From the NCBI GenBank assembly GCA_032358165.1, contig JAALGY010000015.1:2046001-2110000 (forward strand): DNA of 64,000 nucleotides, read 5' to 3'. A program made the translations under genes and the position numbers. Of the stretch, positions 24,697-34,091 are shown in pieces. The notes under the pieces were generated by a model. It was not told where the DNA came from, did not search any database, and was given only the letters and a program-made list of their open reading frames with translations. This DNA comes from Diplosphaera chodatii. Lineage: Eukaryota; Chlorophyta; Trebouxiophyceae; Prasiolales; Stichococcaceae. The number at the start of each line of letters is the position of its first letter. Position 1 is the first letter of the stretch.

Positions 24697-25482
24697 TCAA
24701 TGGTCGTCCTCGGCTGGTCCTGGGCAGGCTTCTGCCATTTCTGCAGCGTCATTGAACTGGCAGCCGCAGAACAGGCAGTAGAAATGGTGTTCCCGAAGGT
24801 ACCCCAGGACATCAGCCAGACGCTGCTGCGCAGGGAGTATATCCCACGGGTTTGGCTCGGTTTCTGGCTCGCTGCTGCCCGCTGCCAGTTCGTCCTCAGC
24901 AGCCGAGGGCAGTGGCGACGGTGGCCACAACTGGTGGCGCAGAATGCCGCCTCGCTCGTCGAGCGTCTCGATCGTCTTCCTCGCAGCCATCACATGCTTC
25001 TCTGCAGCTGCATCTCCAAACCGCCGTGCACTAGTCTCCCTGAAAGTCGCCCGATCTTCTTGTTGCACTTTGACCCGCTTCGCCGCTCGATCAAGCAACT
25101 GCTGCTCCGCGTGCGCTTCCCGCTGCTTGCGGCCCTCGTCGATGCCTAGGCCCGTGCGCTTCGTTTTGAGCTCAAGAGCCACGGGTGCTGCACGGCCGGT
25201 GCCGGCAGCCCCAAGGCCTTGCCCCTCGGCCCAGCCCATGCGCTGCAGCAGCTGAAAGCCTTTGTTATCCTGTGGCAGCGCTGTTGCCAGGCCTTCAGTC
25301 CGCAGCTGTTGCATCCCTTTCTGCGGTGGCTGCTTGCTTGCTGCGTGCTTGATTGCAGTGGCCTTGGCTTCAGCCTCCGCCTGGGCCGTATACTGTGAGG
25401 TGAGTTGTTCCAGCTCATCATCTGCCTCTGTGACATCGTCCAGTGCCGCAGCGCTAGTGCGCTGGCCTGGTGCAGCAGCCAT
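24697..25482 (-). CDS. GPATCH11: GPATCH11 (G-patch domain protein, CCDC75-like)
   Basis: 261 aa in a single exon. The G-patch at about residues 70-110 reads KGFQLLQRMGWAEGQGLGA, preceded by an acidic, coiled N-terminus. A charged helical stretch (KQREAHAEQQLLDRAAKR) follows. The C-terminus has the diagnostic GPATCH11 zinc-finger-like end, WDILPAQQRLADVLGYLRE then YCLFCGCQF and CPGP. G-patch proteins activate DEAH helicases in RNA processing; the human protein is nuclear and kinetochore-associated. It lacks introns, unlike most neighbours. Confidence 0.9.
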   Translation of the reverse strand: MAAAPGQRTSAAALDDVTEADDELEQLTSQYTAQAEAEAKATAIKHAASKQPPQKGMQQLRTEGLATALPQDNKGFQLLQRMGWAEGQGLGAAGTGRAAPVALELKTKRTGLGIDEGRKQREAHAEQQLLDRAAKRVKVQQEDRATFRETSARRFGDAAAEKHVMAARKTIETLDERGGILRHQLWPPSPLPSAAEDELAAGSSEPETEPNPWDILPAQQRLADVLGYLREHHFYCLFCGCQFNDAAEMAEACPGPAEDDH

Positions 25483-26316
25483 TTGCTGCTAGATGACCTG
25501 AAAGTGGGAAGGCTTCAGTTGACGACTTCATGATGCACATTTGTCTCATGCACCTGCAAAGGCTGCACTGCACTTCGGACGCATGCATAACAGTGCTGCA
25601 TTCACGGAAATCTTGCTTGGCCAACGCCAGGGTGCTGTGGAAGGTGTCATCTCATGCTCATTGCCTGGCACACCAACCAGGTAATACTGGAAAGCCAGAC
25701 ACACCTGAACACTTGCTTGCTGCTGCTCAAAATGCATCATCCAAGCGCTGCACAAGCACACCGCTTCTGCACACCTTACACTGATCTAGGCGGCTTCGTA
25801 CATTACCCAAAACCGTCAAGATTCCATCTCATATCCATCTCGGCCTGCGTCAACAGATTACTACCATGCGCCGCTTGGTCTGTCTACTATATTTCGCGCA
25901 GTCCAACAGCTGCCCAGTTGTGGCTCTATTAATAAAAGGACTAAATATCACGTCGGGAAATGCTCTGCAGCTGTGAGGGCGTATGCAGCCCCTGACAGCG
26001 CAGCAGGTGCCCTGCATGACAACGGTAATGTGAGGCCGGTCTATAAACGTGGATGGACTAAGTTGATAAAGCTGCAAGTGGAGATGTTGACCCCGGGGGA
26101 GTGGACGGCCCATCGTGTCACCCTGTCGGCATAGGGGCGCCCCGCTCAACTCATCTTACTGTGTGACTGAGTCAGATGTACAGCGTGACAGTGACGCTTT
26201 AAGGTTGGGTAAGAACAGTTATGTAGTCGGCTGTTACGGTGGTCAGGACCCCCTTCAATTACTAGTTGCTGGCCCCCATCGTTCCGACGGCCTTTCATGA
26301 TGTTCAATCTGCATTG
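25483..26316. other. Intergenic, GPATCH11 start to inverted-repeat element
   Basis: This 834-bp interval holds the GPATCH11 promoter. The ORFs in it are short and out of register with splice signals. No gene or RNA recognised. It runs into the left arm of the inverted repeat. Confidence 0.4.
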
Positions 26317-26933
26317 TGGCCCCTTTTGGATGCAGTTGCCCGAAATATGACGCTCCAGCTCCTCAATATGACGTTGCTCAAAACGCTAAGTGCTGCAAGC
26401 ACAGACGCCCGCATCATGCGCCACCACTTGCAGATTGCTCTTTGAGACCTTGTTGACCTTCCTGCAAGCGGCCGCGCCTCTCCAGGTGGCCTGCACGCGG
26501 GCATGTGCCCTGGGCACTCACCTGTGTACATCGGCCCAGCCACGGCTACAGCCGTGCGCACGGGCCATGCCCCGGAGTATCGAAGGTCGGTCGTGTGCAA
26601 GTCCTGCCTGCGCCTTCGTTTGGCGCATCGCATGCTCCGTCGTGCTGCAATTCCAGGTTTGCTTGTGGGAGCCTGTACGCATGCATGTCGGTGCATGGCC
26701 CGTGAGGCACAGCTTTCGGGGCGCCAGCAGGCTGTGACGAATCCACTTGGCCTGCTGGATGCAGAGCAATCGCCGGCGACGGTATGCAGACACCCTGGAG
26801 GCTGTGCCAGAGAATGGGGTGCTCGATCCAGACAGCATGCAGTGATGCCACCGCAAGCCGCCGGGGTCAGGGGACGCAGCGACCGAGCAGCAGTAGCGCC
26901 ATGCTGAAGATGCAGCACCAGCGGATGCAGCAG
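26317..26933 (+). repeat. Left arm of 617-bp inverted repeat
   Basis: Starts TGGCCCCTTTTGGATGCAG and matches the reverse complement of 29254-29870. Very few stops occur in several frames, so long spurious ORFs appear on both strands. Includes a NotI-like GCGGCCGC and the repeated motif CGTCATATT near the outer end. Confidence 0.9.
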
Positions 26934-29253
26934 GCGCAGCAAAGTGGCAAACCAGCATGAAATGAGGCGGCATCAATCTGCACAGCCTTCTAGGAAGTCC
27001 ACGCACCCGCTGCTCAGGTGCAGCATTCCTGCTCGGCGGCGTTGTTGTCAGCACATCCAGATTTGGGGTGGTGCAACCGACAAGTGGAGCAAGATATCTT
27101 CTTCGAGTTGATGAGCCAGCACAGTTCCACCACACAAGCAGGGCTGGTTGACATGTGATGCATGGGGAGTGCACATGGCTGCAGCAGTGCTGCAACTGTC
27201 CCTGGCATCTCTGGCAAGCGGTGGTGGGCAGTCAGGGCGCAGCGCATCACTGAAAGCAGTCCTCCTACATGCTCTTTGCTGCCGGTAATGGCCTATGGTA
27301 CAGATTTCGAGACACCGCTCATCATTGACCATCGCCTCAGACCAATGCTCGACTAGTGTGGCAGCAGAGAATGCAAGAGTGGCCGGTGCACATGGCACTG
27401 ACAACAGCGGATATCAAAATACCAATTGTTCAGCAGATTTTATGGATTAACGAGTTGCCCCGGCAACTGCCTGGCAGGATGTTTCTCATGCATTGTATGG
27501 CTGTGTATCACATGTCACCGAGCGCTTCACAGCAAGTCGAGCATGGAGTCGTGGGGCGATGTCTTGCTGCTGTAACGCTGATGCGCTCTTTGTGTGCTGC
27601 AGGCTCATTGCCAAGGAACGAAGCGCCACCCGCCACCTACAGTATCAGCCAGGACTTTCATTTCACCTATCTACAGTGCGAACACAGTGGTCAGCAACCT
27701 GCCCTAGACATCCACCGCTCATGAGGTGACTGGTGATGCAGGAAGTGAGCACCTTCCAGCTTGTGGCAGCCCACGTACAACTGTCGTGGGACTGCATGTG
27801 ACTGTCCGTGAACTCAGCAATGTCATGATCGGTCATCAATGCTTTGCTGACCATTTGCAGGGTTGATGACGCGCCCACCACTGCATATCAGGAGGCATTG
27901 TCGGCAGTGATGTTTGAAAGGGTATCCAGACACTCAGGACTCGCACCATTAATGGATTGGTGCACATGGCTGTGAGACATTTGCTCTCTGCTGAGGTGAG
28001 CGCTGATGAAGCGCATCGCCTAGTCTCTTCTCAATTTGTGCACGCTTATGTGAGGACAACAGTGCTGATGTTGCTCTGCAGATTACGAAGACAGGCCCGC
28101 ATGGCTGGTGAACCCAAAGCATGCAGAGATGCTGGTCCTGCAGGTGGCTACTTCAGACAGTTTCGCCTGTCAGGTTGCATGCTCAACTTTCACAGTGCTC
28201 GAGTGCAGGAGGTGTTGATAGCTCATCCTGCTTGACATCTCATGATCCACCTGCAAACCAGTGGGGCTGTGCAAGCACACGGCTGTACGGGGCGGCAGAT
28301 CAACACATGAGGAGTCCGTATGATGGCCTGAAACCATGATACACCGAGTGCAAGTGGGCCTGCATTATATATCCCGCAGACCAACGTGAGGGCCAGCACA
28401 TGCTTGGCATAATTCAGTGTCACTGTGTTGCACAACGTGTGACAGCCTCCTATCTTAGTGCACACGTTGGTTGTTGTCGCATGTCAAGGGCACATGAGCA
28501 CCGCAGCTGCGCAGATGGCAGCTGTAATACACTGTACATGAGGCAATGCAAAATTGGCTACCAGCCATCAGCACCAGACTCTGGGCATGCTGCACAGCTG
28601 CTTTAAGGTCTGGCAGTGCCCTGCTTGACAGCCTTGTTGCAGAGGCACTTTATAATAGATGCCAGTACTGGAGCAACGATTGTCGACATTGTGCACACAC
28701 GCCGCTCCTGACTCCATGCTGTAGCCCAGGCTGCTGGTAAAGGAGCTTCCTGCAGGCGTCTATACTGCAGCTTGCAGCGGCCCATCCGTATGCTGGCAAC
28801 GGTACTTCTGCGGCAGATACTCGCGCTGTAGTGCAGCCTGCAAGGCCATGTGCCTCTGCTTTGTGACGCTGCTTTGGCGACAGATGCTCGGGCCAGAAAC
28901 GTTGCAGCACGAGTGGATGCGAGCATGGCAGGCAGCTTCAGCTGCACATCGATGCAGATAACGCACCTTTAGAGTGCTATGCGGGGCCTGACTGGCCACA
29001 GATATCCGTTGGGAGTCTGAGGAAGCCATTTTTTGCAATGGCCGCAGCATGCGCTATCAATGCAAAGCGCCTGTCACCTGCTTGCATTGGCGTTTCCCCA
29101 GTCATCCAGGGCTAATCTCAGGGCATCACAGACTTAGCTTGTCATCTCAGCGCTGACAATGCTTTGCACACAATGGGCAAAACAGGACCTGCTTGATTGT
29201 TGGGTGCCCGCGGCATCACAAGAAAGGCATCATCATGTGCTGCCCAGCTCCGT

Positions 29254-29870
29254 CTGCTGCATCCGCTGGTGCTGCATCTTCAGCCTGGCGCTACTGCTGC
29301 TCGGTCGCTGCGTCCCCTGACCCCGGCGGCTTGCGGTGGCATCACTGCATGCTGTCTGGATCGAGCACCCCATTCTCTGGCACAGCCTCCAGGGTGTCTG
29401 CATACCGTCGCCGGCGATTGCTCTGCATCCAGCAGGCCAAGTGGATTCGTTCCAGCCTGCTGGCGCCCCGAAAGCTGTGCCTCACGGGCCATGCACCGAC
29501 ATGCATGCGCACAGGCTCCCACAAGCAAACCTGGAACTGCAGCACAACGGAGCATGCGATGCGCCAAACGAAGGCGCAGGCAGGACTTGCACACGACCGA
29601 CCTTCGATACTCCGGGGCATGGCCCGTGCGCACGGCTGTAGCCGTGGCTGGGCCGATGTACACAGGTGAGTGCCCAGGGCACATGCCCGCATGCAGGCCG
29701 CCTGAAGAGGCGCGGCCGCTTGCAGGAAGGTCAACAAGGTCTCAGAGGCAATCTGCAAGTGGTGGCGCATGATGCGGGCGTCTGTGCTTGCAGCACTTAG
29801 CGTTTTGAGCAACGTCATATTGAGGAGCTGGAGCGTCATATTTCGGGCTAACTGCATCCAAAAGGGGCCA
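29254..29870 (-). repeat. Right arm of 617-bp inverted repeat
   Basis: Reverse-complement copy of 26317-26933, ending CATCCAAAAGGGGCCA. Differences from the left arm are scattered single bases plus one-base indels (for example an extra A near the outer end). It abuts the minisatellite directly. Confidence 0.9.
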
Positions 29871-29872
29871 TA

Positions 29873-29942
29873 TTGGACATACTGCTGGATTGGACTGCTG
29901 GATTGGACATACTGGAGGAGATTTGGACATACTGGAGGAGAT
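29873..29942 (+). repeat. Minisatellite of TTGGACATACTG units
   Basis: Four imperfect tandem units begin TTGGAC: 29873-29889, 29890-29902 (with CATA missing), 29903-29921 and 29922-29942. They lie between the right inverted arm and the first direct repeat copy. Confidence 0.85.
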
Positions 29943-30179
29943 GTTTAAACCCAAACCCTCGAGTCCGAACTCAAACTCGCAGCCGCGATCAATTGCGGCC
30001 AGGGTTTAGGCCCCTTCAGTACACCCGACCCCTTCTCGAGCAAGCGGCGGGGGAGTGTGAATTTCACCAGGAACGGGGCGGTTCTTGTTCACCGGGTCGC
30101 AACCAGGCGTCGACCTCTAGTTATGGGTCTGATTTCGTTTCTGTCGACGGAATTCCGTTTTTGAAAATTGCAAATTCAA
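29933..30179 (+). repeat. Direct repeat copy 1 (about 247 bp)
   Basis: Begins TGGAGGAGATGTTTAAAC and ends GCAAATTCAA. It matches 30215-30460 with a handful of differences, period 281-282 bp. It contains GGGTTTAGG, and AAACCCTAAA lies just after its end, both like the plant/algal telomere repeat. Confidence 0.92.
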
Positions 30180-30214
30180 AGTTAAACCCTAAAAGCCTCA
30201 AGTGGGGGGACTCA

Positions 30215-30460
30215 TGGAGGAGATGTTTAAACCCAAACCCTCGAGTCCGAACTCAAACTCGCAGCCGCGATCAATTGCGGCCAGGGTTTAGGCCCCTTCA
30301 GTACACCCGACCCCTTCTCGAGCAAGCGGCGGGGGAGTGTGAATTTCATGAGGAACGGGGCGGTTCTTGTTCACCGGGTCGCAACCAGGCGTCGACCTCC
30401 AGTTATGGGTCTAATTTCGTTTCTGTCGACGGATCTCGATTTCCGAATTCGCAAATTCAA
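30215..30460 (+). repeat. Direct repeat copy 2 (about 246 bp)
   Basis: Second copy of the unit at 29933-30179. The last 40 bp are the most diverged. No coding function; a chance ORF of 196 codons runs through both copies. Confidence 0.92.
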
Positions 30461-31037
30461 TAATTGGCGTTCGCATGGGCGAGACGCGAGTTTGTCCCCC
30501 ACCGGCATAGGAAAGTGGGAGGCAAGAAGGGCGTGCACTCTGAAAGGCATCGTCATATCTCCCCGTCGTCCAAACACACTCAACTTCTGCTCCTTAGCTA
30601 AGAGGACATAACCATTCGCAAACCAAATTTCGCTCGCCGCGCACCGCGACTAGCTCGTCACTATGCGACGCCGACATCAACAATGCAGGAGATAGGCGAG
30701 GTGATATCAGGCCACAAGCTTGCAGCGCTGACGGCCGGACCGCCCCATCAGCCGTTCCGGAAATACTAGCTTTAGGGTTTACTCTCGCTCCTAAGCGGTG
30801 AACGCAAAGAGTTTGGCCCCTAAAGGGGGGCCAAACTAAAACTTGTGTTCTCGAGATGTCGACAAGGGAATGAAGCCTATTCCCCTTGATGTCGAGGAGG
30901 ACTGCTCGGTGGGAAGACGGAAGCAGATGTGCAGCAAGCTAACCTGCACCAGTTTATTTGTTGCTGATTCCAGTTCCGAGCTTCCGACTGCGGCCTGTCG
31001 CACACTGAGTGCCTGGTCTGAATGCTGATGAACTCAC
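30461..31037. other. Upstream region of the REase-kinase gene
   Basis: No gene is seen in this 577-bp stretch. It contains the telomere-like TTTAGGGTTTA at 30771-30781 and a perfect 10-bp hairpin at 30811-30836. The promoter of the gene starting at 31038 should lie here. Confidence 0.4.
30811..30836. repeat. Perfect 10-bp inverted repeat (hairpin)
   Basis: GTTTGGCCCC (30811-30820) pairs fully with GGGGCCAAAC (30827-30836) across a 6-base loop, about 200 bp before the start of the REase-kinase gene. Could be a transposon end, a regulatory hairpin or chance. Confidence 0.7.
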
Positions 31038-33286
31038 ATGTTTTATACCGTCAGAGAGCTTCTCAAGCTGCATCTCGCAGCCACTGTTGACGTTGATGAA
31101 AACCTCAGCAGACAGAGCAGCGTCCGCAGGACTTTTCCGCAGTCATTGAAACCCTGGCCTGAATTTCTGCAAATTGTTCGGGCACGTATCGAGGCTGCAT
31201 TACAAGGCTTTCCGGACACACGCGAGTTTGACATCGGCGACTTAGATGATGTCTTCATTGGTTCAGAAACAGATGCGGTCTCACAGTTCGTCCAGCACTG
31301 CTTGAAGCGCACCGAAAGAGTGCTTAGGCGTCGGCACGGACATACCTCCTATCGATACATTCAGCATCCCCGTGGCTGCAGCCTACCGGACCGTGAGGTT
31401 CCAGGCGGAGTTGTTGACGCAGCGTGAGTCGCACCCTCCTTCATTTCCGAGATGGTGGAGGAAGTTTTATGGTCTGGATGTTACTGTGACATCGCACCGT
31501 TGTCCACTGCGGGTCAATTGTCTCTCTGCAGGCTGGTGCGCCTGGTGGCTCGTGACAGCAAGGCACTCATTGCTGTGGAGGGCAAACAGCCTGGCGTGCT
31601 CTGCAACAACACCAACCTCATAGAGCACTACCATGACCCGGAGGAAAAGTACAACAAGGTGCCATCATCATGCATGTCCAGATACGCCACAATCACAGGG
31701 GTGCTGGGATGTGCATATACACCTTTCTTCTGCTGCATATATGCACTTGCCCTTGCATATTGCAGGTGCGATACGCGGTCGCGCAGATCACACAATACAT
31801 TCAGGAGCTCGGCACAGAGTTCGGCGTGCTCAGCAGCTTCAGCCGCACCTGGTTCTTCAAGGCCAAGCTGGTGACCTGAATGCACCTTCCCCTTGCATGC
31901 ATCCATGCAGCCGGTATGCGGTGTCTATGGTCACATGATCTTATGTGCTACTCGCCCTAGGACCTTGCAACCAACTTCGTGGACCTGTGGGTGTCACCTG
32001 CTATTCCATGGAATGCCGATGACACGACAGCGACTGAAGTCATGTATGCCCTCTCGGTAAGAAGCTGTCTGATTCGTGATGAAGCAAGTCATTGCAACTG
32101 GCATCATCACTGCTGGCACGTAACATCAGCTCACAGTGGGCTTTCAATTTCCCATATGCAGCTGATCGCAATCGATCGCGAGGCCAAAGGCACTGGCGGC
32201 CTTGCCGGCGGCCGGCGGCAAGCCAGAGGCCTGCCATCCGTCTTCCAGCCTGACCACGGCATGATGACACGGAGCAAGCAGGGCTCTGGTGACAGTGAAA
32301 CAGGTGGCAGCAGCAGGCGCAGCGGCAGCGGTCAGGGGTTTAAAGAAGCCAATGTCTTCACTGCGGACGAGCTCGACCTGGGTGATTGTGCTGCATGCCC
32401 TTTGCCTTCGGTCAATTGCAAGACGACAAAACTTGCTCTGTTGCTGTCAAGGGTTTGTCCTTGCTGCATGACCAGGCTTATGTCCACGTTGTCCTAGGAC
32501 GCATGCTGGGCTGGGGCAGGGATGGCGTGGTGAAGGAGGCGTGCTTCGAGGGGCAGCCGGCAGCTCTTAAGATCATGGTGCCTGAGCTGGCGGAGAACCC
32601 TGCCATGGCTGCCGCTTCATTTGCAGCCGAGCAAAACATCTACAGGGCGCTTGACGATGTGCAAGGTGCTGGTCACACATGTAGTCAGGTGTGCAGCTAG
32701 TTGTTTCACCAGACCAGGGTTAGCCTTCAGCTCCTCTGCTTCTTTGCTTTTAGGCCATCAGATACCACGCCTTTTGGGGACGGGCACCATAGCGAACCGC
32801 AGGGGTACGCTGTGCCCATTCCTGGCCCTCGAACGGTGAGTGCTGTTTAACTGTTATGGTGCTTGTGGGGTCTGACTGCACGTTTTCGTCATATACTGCC
32901 GGCAGGGTCCCTTGGTTGACATGCTGCATTGTACCCTGTGTCACAGGCTTGTGGGCCACACCCTCTATGATGAAGCGCAGCCCAGCCAGCAGCAGGGGCG
33001 GGCAGCGCAACACGCGCTTCGCGCCTTACATGATCGAGGCGTTGTGCATGGAGACGTGAAAGCTGACAACATCATGATAATGGATGCAGCAGCCCCAAAG
33101 GATGGCGTGCGCATTCTCGACTTCGCAGCCAGCAGCATTGGTCTGACAGCAGAATTGCAGTTGGCGGAGGAGCTGGAGCTGGCCAGCATATTCTCGTCCA
33201 AGGGCATCACGTTGGACCCTCTAACGCCGCCGCAGCGGAAGACGTCGCCACGCCTTCGGCCTGTTGACTTTAGTGATAGTGACTAA
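31038..33286 (+). CDS. Crinkler/RHS-type (CR) protein: REase-like domain fused to protein kinase domain
   Basis: Eight exons join in frame to about 507 aa: 31038-31423, 31532-31658, 31766-31870, 31961-32056, 32162-32381, 32498-32665, 32754-32835, 32947-33286. Residues about 1-240 look like the PD-(D/E)xK nuclease-like domain of CR effectors: a PDREV segment, LIAVEGKQPG with the E-x-K pair, then AQITQYI and FGVLSSFSRTWFFKA, a signature pattern of this family. After a Ser/Gly linker (GGSSRRSGSG) comes a kinase domain: G-loop GWGRDGVV, Lys in AALKIM, Glu in AAEQNIYRAL, catalytic HGDVKADN and DFAAS (HRD and DFG altered, catalytic Asp, Lys and Asn kept). The fold assignment is by motif reading, not a search. 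No Crinkler LxLFLAK header or signal peptide is seen. It sits next to a repeat-rich element. Confidence 0.75.
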
Positions 33287-34091
33287 CCGGCACGCTGTAT
33301 CGTGGAGTGGTGTCGTGTTGCCTTAGACCTATGCGTTCACCAGGTGCAGGAACACTGATGTGATAGGTTTGCTTTCGGAACGTGTGCAGGCCACAATGTC
33401 ACTGGTAGACCGAGTGGAAGTAAGTCTGAGCATTCTGCATGCACAGTCGTCTTACCTGTATGCCAGGAGGTACTCCATTAGCAGTTGCAATGGGCGGCGG
33501 CAATGGTGCCTCCTGTCATCTGCTCAACTTCACCGCCGGCTTTGAGTAATTGCAAGAAGGTGCACAAGGACACAAGTGTCGGCACTAGTCATATTGGCAG
33601 ACAGCATCGTCACAGCCGCACTCGTGTTACAGGGATCACGCACCCTCAGCTCCACTCTCATCCTAATTGTCAGACTTCACATGATCTCACCAAAATGCTA
33701 TGACTTGATCTCTATGTGATCGGGTTGACAAGACGCAAATCTCACAGTTCATCGAACGAGTTGAAAGTGCACTGCGTGGCTCTCTTGCACTTGTCGCAAA
33801 AGGCTTTAGGCTTGGGTGTACCGATCCTTCCACACGCCGGTCGGGCTCTGATTGGCACAGCCAAACTGTATGGCGGAAAAGCTAACTCTTGCCTGGCAGC
33901 AGCAGCTTGCAATGCCGAAGCATCCGCTTGCCAGCCTAAAGGACTGCCGTGCACCGTTCTAGGCTGACCTGCGGCAAGCTTGCTGGCGGCAAGGACCCTG
34001 CAGAGACTTCGCAGGTACATGTGTTACTGACACATGAGCAGAGTACATCACAACGGCAACAGCTGATATCAGCTACTCGTCAACAGCCTGC
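33287..34091. other. Intergenic, 805 bp
   Basis: Lies between the REase-kinase gene and the TPR protein. Short ORFs only, none with splice support. I see no RNA gene, repeat or recognisable promoter motif. Confidence 0.4.

Larger units (their letters stand above)
26317..29870. mobile_element. Candidate non-autonomous element with long terminal inverted repeats
   Basis: Two 617-bp arms (26317-26933 and 29254-29870) are inverted copies of each other, about 97 % alike by eye, and enclose a 2.3-kb unique core. Long inverted termini around a core without a transposase fit a non-autonomous MULE-like, foldback or Pack-type element. I could not find a target-site duplication: the sequences outside the arms (CAATCTGCAT on the left, TATTGGACAT on the right) do not match. 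The core has exon-like pieces on the plus strand at about 27405-27480, 27866-27925 and 28083-28140, and a minus-strand ORF of 96 codons at 28760-29050, none of which I recognise. An inverted segmental duplication is the alternative. Confidence 0.6.

Noticed and set aside
26304..26942. 212-codon ORF in the left inverted arm and 191-codon partner in the right arm
   Set aside because: Several frames on both strands are open in the arms, and the products are Arg/Ala/Pro-rich without family match. The duplication of the ORF follows from the DNA repeat, not from coding selection.
29933..30460. Cloning-vector contamination (PmeI, XhoI, SalI and EcoRI sites cluster in the direct repeats)
   Set aside because: The two copies have diverged, no vector backbone or marker is recognisable, and the flanks are continuous with algal DNA.
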